From Holophaga sp. (GTDB taxonomy: Bacteria; Acidobacteriota; Holophagae; Holophagales; Holophagaceae), in assembly GCA_016715205.1 (NCBI GenBank), contig JADKBC010000001.1:124001-188000 (forward strand): a stretch of DNA of 64,000 bases, written 5' to 3'. Positions 44,427 to 52,120 of the stretch are shown piece by piece. Every line of letters begins with the position of its first letter. Position 1 is the first letter of the stretch. Both the position numbers and the translations under genes were made by a program. The notes beneath the pieces were generated by a model that had not been told where the DNA came from, searched no databases, and was given only the letters and a program-made list of their open reading frames with translations.

Positions 44427-46016
44427 TCAGATGACGACGGGCTGGGGCTTGTAGTTTCGCATCACCCACCAGGTCTGTCCCATGCCAATGAGGTTGAAGA
44501 TCAGGTAGTAGAGGCAAAGACCCGCGGGCGTACTGGAAAAGAAGAAGGTCATCATGGCGGGCATGAGGAACATCATCATCTTTCGCTGGGCGGGGTCACC
44601 CGTGGCGGGCGTCATCATCTGTTGGGCGATCATGGATACACCCAGCAGCACTGGCAGCACAAAGAAGGGATCCCGGGCGGAAAGATCGTGAACCCAAAGC
44701 ATCCAATTGGCGTGGCGCAATTCGAACACCGCACTGAGCATGGACCATAGCGCAAAGAAGACCGGCATCTGCAGCAGCATGGGCAGGCAACCACCCATGG
44801 GGTTGTGGCCGTTTTTCTTGTAGAAAGCCATCAGCTCCTTCTGCATTTCGGCCTTTTTCTGCATATCGTTGCCGAATTTTTCATACTTGGCCTGCAGCGC
44901 CTTTTGGTGGGGCTCCAGGTCCTTCATGCGCATGAGCTGGATGGTGGTCTTGTTGTTCAGGGGCCAGAGCGCCAAACGAAGCAGCACGGAGAACACCACA
45001 ATGGCCCAGCCCCAATTGGGCACCACCGTCTGGATGCTGACCAGGATCCAGAACATCGCTTTGGCCACTAGCCCAAAAAAGCCGAAATCCATGACTTGGG
45101 TGGTGGGTTTGGAAAAGGCCTCAAGTTCTGGTTTGTGTTTTGGCCCCAGGTAGAGACGGGCATTGGCCTTGCCACTGGCATCTGGCGCCAGGAAATAGCC
45201 TGGGCTACCCGCATCAAGTTGGACAGTCTGGGTGGCTTCCCAGATGGCGGCAAAGAAATACGTACGTTGAGCGGCGCTGGGTTCCATGCCGGCATCCAAG
45301 CCAACCCGTGCAGCGGCGTCGGGCAGCACTTTGCGTTTACCACCCATAAAGCTGTACCAGGGATCCTTGAAGGTATCCATCCAAGTGACCGCCTGGATGT
45401 TCTTGTCGCTGATGGTAAACACCCGGCCAAGATCATGAAGGGGGTTGAGTTCAGTGCCATCCTGCGATTTCGGCAATTCCTTGAGGCCACGTATCAGAGA
45501 GAGCCGAGTGCCACGAGCGCTTAACCATTCGACGTTCAGGATGTGACCCCGGGCAGGAATCCGGTAAGAGAGCTGCTCGCCGAGCGCGTTGCGAAAGCGA
45601 ACCTCATGGGTTCCATTCACACTCTGGACCTCAGGATCTCCCTCAAAAACCCCATCCTGGATGCCACCAATCCCAATAAAGGCAGGGGAAATCACACGGT
45701 TCTTGTCATCTCGCTTTTCTTCAGGGAAAAACCGCGTTCCATCCTGCTTCCACTCGGCCTGGATCAGGCTCCCATCCTGCTTTCGCCAAAGCAACTTCAG
45801 GTCCGGAGTTTCAAAGGAAAACAGGGCGTTGGGATCCAGGGCAGGGGCAGGCGCTGTGGTGTTTTGGGCAGGAGCCACGGCAGTTTGAACGGGGGCCTCC
45901 GCCACGGTCGCCACGGGCGCCGGTGGCGGGGCCACGGGCTTCGGGGTGAAGGCGTAGTAGATTCCAAGCAGTCCCATGCTGAGGACAATAAAGAGCAGAA
46001 GGTTCTTGTTTTTCAT
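44427..46016 (-). CDS. yidC: Membrane protein insertase YidC
   Basis: 529 aa from ATG 46016. N-terminal signal anchor 'NLLLFIVLSMGLLGIYYAF', Pro/Ala linker, large periplasmic domain ('PEVQSVNGTHEVRFRNALGE', 'SARGTRLSLIRGLKELP'), then the conserved insertase core ('NWGWAIVVFSVLLRLALWPL', 'NPMGGCLPMLLQMPVFFALW', 'FLMPAMMTFFFSSTPAGLCL'). The periplasmic domain marks a Gram-negative type YidC. It inserts and folds inner-membrane proteins. Start overlaps the rnpA stop (ATGA). Confidence 0.96.
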   Translation of the reverse strand: MKNKNLLLFIVLSMGLLGIYYAFTPKPVAPPPAPVATVAEAPVQTAVAPAQNTTAPAPALDPNALFSFETPDLKLLWRKQDGSLIQAEWKQDGTRFFPEEKRDDKNRVISPAFIGIGGIQDGVFEGDPEVQSVNGTHEVRFRNALGEQLSYRIPARGHILNVEWLSARGTRLSLIRGLKELPKSQDGTELNPLHDLGRVFTISDKNIQAVTWMDTFKDPWYSFMGGKRKVLPDAAARVGLDAGMEPSAAQRTYFFAAIWEATQTVQLDAGSPGYFLAPDASGKANARLYLGPKHKPELEAFSKPTTQVMDFGFFGLVAKAMFWILVSIQTVVPNWGWAIVVFSVLLRLALWPLNNKTTIQLMRMKDLEPHQKALQAKYEKFGNDMQKKAEMQKELMAFYKKNGHNPMGGCLPMLLQMPVFFALWSMLSAVFELRHANWMLWVHDLSARDPFFVLPVLLGVSMIAQQMMTPATGDPAQRKMMMFLMPAMMTFFFSSTPAGLCLYYLIFNLIGMGQTWWVMRNYKPQPVVI

Positions 46017-46381
46017 CGGGCCTTCCAACGGCAAAGGGCCAGCGAAAGCTGGTCCGCGATATCAGCATAGGGGATGTCACAGCCCAAACGGGACCCGCGC
46101 GAAGGTCTCACCCAAACCACACCGCTGAACGGGGCCAAGGTGGGGTCCGAACGGAGCAATTCCAGGAAGATCATGCGCACCCGCCGGCGGAAACGATTCC
46201 GAATGACAGCATGCCCCTGCTTCCGGGAGGCATTCACCAGGAGCAGGGGCAGGGAACCGTCTTGGCTCAGCCAGACTCTCACGTCCAGCGGGCTTTCCCG
46301 TGGCGTGAGGGGCCGAGGCGGCGTCTCGGGAACGGCGTGGTCTCTGCGTTGCACCACACGATAGCGCCCGGCGACGCGCAC
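46013..46381 (-). CDS. rnpA: Ribonuclease P protein component (divergent N-terminus)
   Basis: 122 aa from GTG 46381. The family core is clear: 'NASRKQGHAVIRNRFRRRVR' (rvsrKvG.AV.RNRvKRrlRe), followed by 'MIFLELL' and 'GVVWVRPSRGS'. The first 45 residues differ from the usual RnpA start and contain a Pro-rich stretch ('PETPPRPLTPRESPLD'). The GTG lacks a clear ribosome site, so coupling to rpmH just upstream, or another start, is possible. With RNase P RNA it matures tRNA 5' ends. Position between rpmH and yidC is the universal order. Confidence 0.85.
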   Translation of the reverse strand: MRVAGRYRVVQRRDHAVPETPPRPLTPRESPLDVRVWLSQDGSLPLLLVNASRKQGHAVIRNRFRRRVRMIFLELLRSDPTLAPFSGVVWVRPSRGSRLGCDIPYADIADQLSLALCRWKAR

Positions 46382-46386
46382 AAAGA

Positions 46387-46521
46387 CTACAGGGCTAGTA
46401 CGTGGCGGCCCTTGGCGCGTCGGCGTTTGAGCACCATGCGGCCATTCTTGGTCTTCATGCGGCTAAGAAACCCGTGGGTCTTGGCACGACGGCGATTATT
46501 GGGCTGGAAAGTGCGCTTCAT
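46387..46521 (-). CDS. rpmH: 50S ribosomal protein L34
   Basis: 44 aa, translated from ATG 46521: 'MKRTFQPNNRRRAKTHGFLS', then 'RMKTKNGRMVLKRRRAKGRH' and 'VLAL'. This is the canonical L34 sequence and length (44-46 aa). It is divergent from dnaA across 214 bases and followed closely by rnpA. Confidence 0.97.
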   Translation of the reverse strand: MKRTFQPNNRRRAKTHGFLSRMKTKNGRMVLKRRRAKGRHVLAL

Positions 46522-46735
46522 CGTCCACCTCAAAAGCCCGCTCCCGATGGGAAGGGCGAACCTTCGAGCCTACCAGTGGTCTCCGGGATTCTCAAGCCCA
46601 AAGAGCTTCCCTGCCCCAAGGCCGGAGTGCTAAAGTACGGATCCTCCCGCCACCCTAACCGGGCCATCCCTCCATCGTGAAGGGGTATGGTCCTGGGTTT
46701 TGCGCGAACTCATTTGATACCAGGCGGTGTCCCCC

Positions 46736-48121
46736 ATGTCTGCGAACGACCCTCAAGCCATTTGGGATTCCCTTCAAAAGGGGCTGGCCGCGAAACTTCC
46801 AGAGCGGACCTTCCAGGATTGGATCGAACCCTGCCGTGCCGTCACGTTCGACGGTTCGACCTTGTGGATTCAGACCCCCAGCGCCTCAGCCCGTGTGTGG
46901 ATCGAGCAGCAGTTGGCGGAAGAGTTCCACGATGCGCTATTCCAGTGCGGACTGCCCCATCTACGATTGGCGTTTACGGTTGCAGGGGATAGCGCTACCC
47001 CTGTTCCATCAAAATCATCAGGAAAAGGCAAACACCACCCACCCATAGACTCCGAAAATATTGATTCACCTTTTCCCCAGGGTTTTCATCGTTACACCCT
47101 GGACCGCTTTGTGGTAGGCCCTGGTAGCCAACTAGCCTTTGCGGCTGCCAATGCGGTGGTGGAAAATCACGGGAAAACCAATGCTACTTTAAACATGAAT
47201 CCACTGTTTATTTACGGTGGATCTGGTCTTGGAAAAACCCACCTTATGATCGGAATAGGTAAAGGTTTGATCGCCAGGAACCCTTCCTTAAAAGTTGCCT
47301 ATTTAAAAGTTGATAATTTTTTCAATGAATTTACAGTTGCCATCAAAATAAAAAATACCGAAGCGCTTCGAAAAAAATATCAACAAAATGATGTTCTACT
47401 CCTTGATGATGTTCAAACACTTGGACGAATGGAGCGCACCCAAGAGGAAATTTTTTATATTCTTGAATATTTACTACAATACGGAAAAACCATTGTAATT
47501 ACTTCAGATAAACCACCCGAAAGACTAGAGGGACTACATGATCGCCTTCGAACTCGCTGCAAGTGGGGTTTAACGGCTGATATCCAGCCACCCGATTTTG
47601 AAACACGGGTCGCAATTTTGAAGAAAAAACTTGAGGACGAGGTTTTCAAGGATTTACCGGCCGTTCCTGAGGATGTTTTGACGTTCGTGGCACACAAAGC
47701 AAAGGGAAGTGTCCGAGATCTAGAAGGCTTGTTAACTCGGGTTGTCTTCCAAAGCAGTTTTCTGGGAGTTCCCCCTAGTTTAGAAGTAGCCCACCAGGCC
47801 TTTCAGGGACAAAGCGGACAGGAAGCCACCTCGGGAATCTCCATGGAGCGCATCTGCCGGATGACGGCGGAGACCTTCAATGTCGCTTACATGGATCTGA
47901 TGAAAAAAAAATCAAGGCAACAAAGTATTCTGCTCCCTCGCCAGGTGGCCATGTACTTGGCCCGTGAACTCACGGCGGTTTCCTTCAGTGATATCGGGCG
48001 ATCGTTCAATGACATGCACCACAGCACGGTCATGAATGCCATTGACTCCATCAAAAAGCGCATGCAGAAAGACCAGGATTTCCACAAGCAAATCCATTCT
48101 CTTTTGAATAGCATCTCGTGA
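46736..48121 (+). CDS. dnaA: Chromosomal replication initiator DnaA
   Basis: 461 aa from ATG 46736 (GTG 46727 is an alternative). Domain I 'IWDSLQKGLAAKLPERTFQD', short linker, AAA+ domain with Walker A G161-'GSGLGKT' and Walker B 'DVLLLDDVQTLG', then domain IV ending 'SDIGRSFNDMHHSTVMNAID'. The usual GGRDHTTV signature is replaced by NDMHHSTV (residues 425-432), with Met at the arginine position. DnaA binds oriC boxes and opens DNA. Bases about 47160-47700 of the gene are far more AT-rich than anything around them, about one-third G+C by hand count for 47281-47520, with normal composition at both ends. Confidence 0.96.
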   Translation: MSANDPQAIWDSLQKGLAAKLPERTFQDWIEPCRAVTFDGSTLWIQTPSASARVWIEQQLAEEFHDALFQCGLPHLRLAFTVAGDSATPVPSKSSGKGKHHPPIDSENIDSPFPQGFHRYTLDRFVVGPGSQLAFAAANAVVENHGKTNATLNMNPLFIYGGSGLGKTHLMIGIGKGLIARNPSLKVAYLKVDNFFNEFTVAIKIKNTEALRKKYQQNDVLLLDDVQTLGRMERTQEEIFYILEYLLQYGKTIVITSDKPPERLEGLHDRLRTRCKWGLTADIQPPDFETRVAILKKKLEDEVFKDLPAVPEDVLTFVAHKAKGSVRDLEGLLTRVVFQSSFLGVPPSLEVAHQAFQGQSGQEATSGISMERICRMTAETFNVAYMDLMKKKSRQQSILLPRQVAMYLARELTAVSFSDIGRSFNDMHHSTVMNAIDSIKKRMQKDQDFHKQIHSLLNSIS

Positions 48122-48335
48122 TTTCGGAAGGGTTCTTGACTTGGATGCACATCTCCACAGGAACCCCTCTGTGGAGTGCGTGTGGACTTGAAACCACTAG
48201 TTGCTGCGTCGTGGCCAATCCACAACCACGCGGGTGTCACCCACAACTGGTCTGATGGTCTTTTTCCAGGTAGAATCAGGGTTTGCTCTTCTTTTCCGCA
48301 GCCCTTAGGCGTCTTCAATACGATCAGGGTGATAA
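48122..48335. other. Candidate replication origin (oriC) between dnaA and dnaN
   Basis: 214 bases without a gene. Five DnaA-box-like sites with a CCACA core occur within 95 bases: ATCTCCACA (48151-48159), reverse CACTCCACA (48170-48178), reverse AAGTCCACA (48181-48189), CAATCCACA (48216-48224) and TCACCCACA (48237-48245). The first two form a perfect inverted repeat, TCCACAG-8 bases-CTGTGGA. All differ from TTATCCACA in the first three bases. No strongly AT-rich unwinding element follows. The dnaA/dnaN gap is a common oriC position. Confidence 0.6.
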
Positions 48336-49463
48336 ATGAACTTTCAAGTACAGGTTTCTAAAGAACGTCTTGATAGGACCCTCGGGATCCTCAAGCATGC
48401 CCTTGAGCGTCGGGTGACCCTGCCGATCCTCCAGCACGTGCTGGTGGAGGTCGTGGATCAGGAGATGACCCTCAAGGCCACGGACATGGAATTGGCTTTT
48501 GAGGCCACGGTGCCTGTGGAGGGAAAGGGAAATCGAATTTCAGCCATCCCTGGCAAAAAGTTTGTCGAAACGGTGCGCATCTATCCCGACGGTCTCCTCA
48601 CATTGGAATGGCCTGACACGGGAAATCGCCTTTGGCTGCGCGCCAAAGGGTTCAATTCGGAACATAACGTTCAACCCGGTGAAGGATTTCCTGAATTACC
48701 CAAACCAGATGTCAACCTGCCCATCGTGAATGTCCCTGCCCAGGCTTTCCGGAAGGCCATTCAGTTGGGATCCATTGCCGTTAGTAAAGACGCCACCAAA
48801 CCGGCCCTTTCGGGTGTGTTGCTCCATTTGGCACCTAAGTTCATCCGGGTTGTTTCCACCGACGGTTTCCGCCTTGCGGTCGTCGAGCTTCCCCTGGAGA
48901 CAGGTTTGGAATCGGAAGCCCGTTTGATTGTTCCAAAAAGGGCCTTGGATCTTCTCCCCAGCTCTCTGGGAGATGATGGGCAACTCAGCCTTTCCTGGGA
49001 CGAGCGCAGCCTGTTCATGGACCAGCCAGGGCTGAAATTCAGCACCCGGCGTGTCACTGGAAACTATCCGGCCTACGAAAAGGTTCTGCCCGCCGACCTG
49101 CCCAAGCGGGTCATCATCGACCGGGAAGATTTCCTCCATACCTTGCGGATCGTTGGCCTCAAAAAGGACGACTACAACAAGAATGTCCGTTTGTTCTTCG
49201 AATTCCCAAATCTCCGAGTGTATTTCCAGCATCCCGACGAGGGTGTCAACCAGGGAACCATCAGCTTCACCGGCGAAGAACAAGCCCTGGAGCTTGCCTT
49301 CAACATCGATTACCTCACGGAATTGCTGGAACGAATCCCTGGCGATGAAGTGGTTTACCAGTTCCGTGATGATGTCGGCCAAGGCATCTTCATGTCCCCC
49401 AGTCTGGACGACATGACCTTCCGCTACATCCTGATGCCTGTGAAATTTGCCAACCAGGGATAA
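48336..49463 (+). CDS. dnaN: DNA polymerase III beta sliding clamp
   Basis: 375 aa. 'MNFQVQVSKERLDRTLGILK' and the three-fold clamp repeats are evident: 'RVTLPILQHVLVEVVDQEMT', 'TKPALSGVLLHLAPKFIRVV', 'RVTGNYPAYEKVLPADLPKR', ending 'FRYILMPVKFAN' (usual ..y.imPm.l). It forms the ring that tethers polymerase to DNA. Length is normal. It follows the oriC candidate and precedes gyrB. Confidence 0.97.
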   Translation: MNFQVQVSKERLDRTLGILKHALERRVTLPILQHVLVEVVDQEMTLKATDMELAFEATVPVEGKGNRISAIPGKKFVETVRIYPDGLLTLEWPDTGNRLWLRAKGFNSEHNVQPGEGFPELPKPDVNLPIVNVPAQAFRKAIQLGSIAVSKDATKPALSGVLLHLAPKFIRVVSTDGFRLAVVELPLETGLESEARLIVPKRALDLLPSSLGDDGQLSLSWDERSLFMDQPGLKFSTRRVTGNYPAYEKVLPADLPKRVIIDREDFLHTLRIVGLKKDDYNKNVRLFFEFPNLRVYFQHPDEGVNQGTISFTGEEQALELAFNIDYLTELLERIPGDEVVYQFRDDVGQGIFMSPSLDDMTFRYILMPVKFANQG

Positions 49464-49522
49464 GCGCGAAATCTTCGCAAACCTGTTCTGAGCCCCGTTT
49501 TACCAAACCAAAGCGAGTATTG

Positions 49523-52033
49523 ATGTCAGATCCGATCACCCCGAATACCCAGGAAACCCCGAAAACCTACACCGCCGACAACATCACCGTCTTGCGAGAT
49601 CTTGAAGCTGTCCGCAAACGACCCGGCATGTATATTGGCGATACAGACGATGGCAGCGGTCTCCACCAGATGGTGTACGAGGTTGTGGATAACGCTGTCG
49701 ACGAAGCCTTGGCGGGCTATTGCACGCGAGTGGATGTGATTCTCCACGATGACGGCAGTTGCTCTGTGGAAGACAACGGGCGCGGCATTCCCACCGATCT
49801 TCACAAAGAAGAAAACCGAAGCGCTGCCGAAGTGATCATGACGGTCCTTCATGCGGGCGGAAAATTCGACGACAACTCCTACAAGATTTCAGGCGGCCTT
49901 CATGGGGTGGGTGTTTCTTGTGTGAATGCCCTGTCAGAGCGCCTTTGGCTCACCATCTGGCGGGACGGGGTGGAACATTCAATGACCTTTACCCGCGGTC
50001 ATGCCGATGCACCCTTGCTCAAAATTGGACCTGCCACACGGCGGGGAACCCGGGTTCGCTTCAAGCCTGACGCGGAGATCTTCCATGAAAAGCTGGATTT
50101 CGTATTTGAAACCCTGAGTCAGCGGCTGCGTGAATTGAGCTATCTCAACAAGGGTGTGCATATCCGTATCACCGATGAACGCACCGGAGAGAACCACGAC
50201 TTCCTGAATGCAGGTGGTATCGACGCGTTTGTGGAACACCTGAACCGTAACAAGACCGTGCTCCACCGTCCCCCGATTCATATCGAAGACACCAAGAACG
50301 ACGTTACGGTCGAGGTTTCCCTGCAGTGGAACGACACCTACCAGGAAACCCTTTTCTGCTTCACCAACAACATTCGCAACCGCGATGGTGGTGCGCATCT
50401 CGAGGGATTCCGCGCCGCCATGACGCGTGTGATCAACACCTACGCCGAGAAAAACAACCTGCTGAAATCCAGCAAGGTGACCCTTTCAGGCGAGGATGTG
50501 CGGGAAGGCCTCACCGCTGTGCTTTCCGCAAAGGTGCCGGATCCTAAATTCAGCAGCCAGACGAAAGATCGCCTAGTTTCCAGTGAGGTCAAAGGTATCG
50601 TCCAGACGGTGGTGTATGACCGGCTCACGAGCTTTTTCGAGGAAAATCCTCGGGAGGCCAAGGCGATTCTCGAAAAGGCCATCGAGGCCGCCCGGGCCCG
50701 GGAGGCCGCCCGCAAAGCCAGGGAACTGACCCGGCGCAAAGGATCATTGGATAGCGCTGGCTTGCCAGGGAAATTGGCGGATTGCCAAGAAAAAGACCCG
50801 GCCCTTTGTGAACTCTTCTTGGTGGAGGGTGATTCGGCCGGTGGTTCCGCCAAACAGGGGCGCAGCCGCACCAATCAGGCGATCCTGCCCCTCCGCGGCA
50901 AAGTGTTGAACGTGGAAAAGGCCCGCTTCGACAAGATTGTAGGCAATCAGGAGCTGCGCCTCCTGGTTCAAGCTTTCGGCACTGGCATCGGCCAGGAGGA
51001 TTTCAAAGTCGAAAACCTGCGCTATCACAAGATTGTCCTCATGACCGACGCCGACGTGGACGGCAGTCATATCCGCACCTTGCTCCTGACTTTCTTCTAT
51101 CGGCAGATGCCAGAGCTGGTGCTCCGCGGCCATGTCTACATCGCCCAACCCCCTCTTTACAAGGTTAAGAAGGGCAAACAGGAGCGTTACCTCAAGGATG
51201 AGCGTGCCCTGGAGGAATACCTCTTCCATAAGGCTTTGGATGGCTGGACCTTGACCCTACCTTCTGGCACCGAGGTGAAGGACGCTGCCCTGGTCCGCGA
51301 AATGAAGAAGTGGGGCGAGGTGAAATCCCTCTTTGCCAAGCTGGAACGGCGAGGCTATGGCCGGGCCCTAGTGGAGGCCTTCCTCACGGAAGGGCTGCTT
51401 GACGACAATCGTTTTGGCTCCGCCGAAAATGTGGCCGAGTTGGGTGAACGTCTTGCAACTCTGGGCCTGGGACAGGTGGAATACGAGAACACCGAGACCA
51501 TGGAGGTGGAGGGCCAGATTATCCCGGCTACCCACATCCTTAAATTGACCTGTATGCACTTAGCGCGGCCAATCGCCCTCTGGATCGATCAGAATGTGGC
51601 CCACTGGGGAGAGTTCCGTCGGCTTCTGGCGCTCAAGCAGGACTTGGCCATCTTCCAGGGTGGCGAGTTGAAACTGCGCCGGACTTCGGTGGCCAAGCCT
51701 GCCGAGGATGGCGACGAGGCCGACGAAGTAGCTTCCACCAAACCCCAACCCAAGGAAATGGCCTTCACCCGCGCTGAAGACCTGCTGGTATCCATCCTGG
51801 AAGAGGGCAAGCGTGGGTTGAGTATCCAGCGCTACAAGGGGCTGGGCGAAATGAACCCCGAGCAGCTTTGGGAAACCACCATGGACCCCGAGCGCCGCAC
51901 CCTGTTGCGGGTGCAGGTGGACGATGTGGTTGAGGCCAACGAGATCTTCACCATCCTCATGGGTGATGCGGTCGAGCCCCGGCGCAGGTTCATTGAAGAC
52001 AACGCGCTACTTGCCGAGAATTTGGACGTTTGA
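49523..52033 (+). CDS. gyrB: DNA gyrase subunit B
   Basis: 836 aa from ATG 49523. GHKL ATPase motifs 'EVVDNAVDEALAGYC', 'DNGRGIPTDLHKEE' and 'GGLHGVGVSCVNALS'; TOPRIM with 'ELFLVEGDSAGGSAKQGRSR' and 'MTDADVDGSHIRTLLLTFFY'; C-terminal 'QRYKGLGEMNPEQLWETTMD'. It supplies the ATPase for negative supercoiling with GyrA. An acidic insert near residues 710-745 ('EDGDEADEVASTKPQP') makes it somewhat longer than usual. Confidence 0.97.
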   Translation: MSDPITPNTQETPKTYTADNITVLRDLEAVRKRPGMYIGDTDDGSGLHQMVYEVVDNAVDEALAGYCTRVDVILHDDGSCSVEDNGRGIPTDLHKEENRSAAEVIMTVLHAGGKFDDNSYKISGGLHGVGVSCVNALSERLWLTIWRDGVEHSMTFTRGHADAPLLKIGPATRRGTRVRFKPDAEIFHEKLDFVFETLSQRLRELSYLNKGVHIRITDERTGENHDFLNAGGIDAFVEHLNRNKTVLHRPPIHIEDTKNDVTVEVSLQWNDTYQETLFCFTNNIRNRDGGAHLEGFRAAMTRVINTYAEKNNLLKSSKVTLSGEDVREGLTAVLSAKVPDPKFSSQTKDRLVSSEVKGIVQTVVYDRLTSFFEENPREAKAILEKAIEAARAREAARKARELTRRKGSLDSAGLPGKLADCQEKDPALCELFLVEGDSAGGSAKQGRSRTNQAILPLRGKVLNVEKARFDKIVGNQELRLLVQAFGTGIGQEDFKVENLRYHKIVLMTDADVDGSHIRTLLLTFFYRQMPELVLRGHVYIAQPPLYKVKKGKQERYLKDERALEEYLFHKALDGWTLTLPSGTEVKDAALVREMKKWGEVKSLFAKLERRGYGRALVEAFLTEGLLDDNRFGSAENVAELGERLATLGLGQVEYENTETMEVEGQIIPATHILKLTCMHLARPIALWIDQNVAHWGEFRRLLALKQDLAIFQGGELKLRRTSVAKPAEDGDEADEVASTKPQPKEMAFTRAEDLLVSILEEGKRGLSIQRYKGLGEMNPEQLWETTMDPERRTLLRVQVDDVVEANEIFTILMGDAVEPRRRFIEDNALLAENLDV

Positions 52034-52104
52034 TTTGAACAGCCAGGTCGCCAGGGAGGACATGGTTGGTTCCCCTGGCATCTTGGCGATGAGTTTTTTC
52101 TAGA

Positions 52105-52120
52105 GGTTCCACGTGGAACA
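52105..52120. other. parS-like centromere site 3, over the gyrA start
   Basis: GGTTCCACGTGGAACA; the 14-base palindrome at 52106-52119 begins right after the AGAGG ribosome site and includes the GTG start codon (52113) and second codon of gyrA. Same core as sites at 35581 and 43349. ParB bound here could affect gyrA transcription elongation. Confidence 0.8.

Noticed and set aside
46522..46735. rpmH-dnaA gap as an alternative oriC
   Set aside because: No DnaA-box-like CCACA cluster was found there, unlike the dnaA-dnaN gap.
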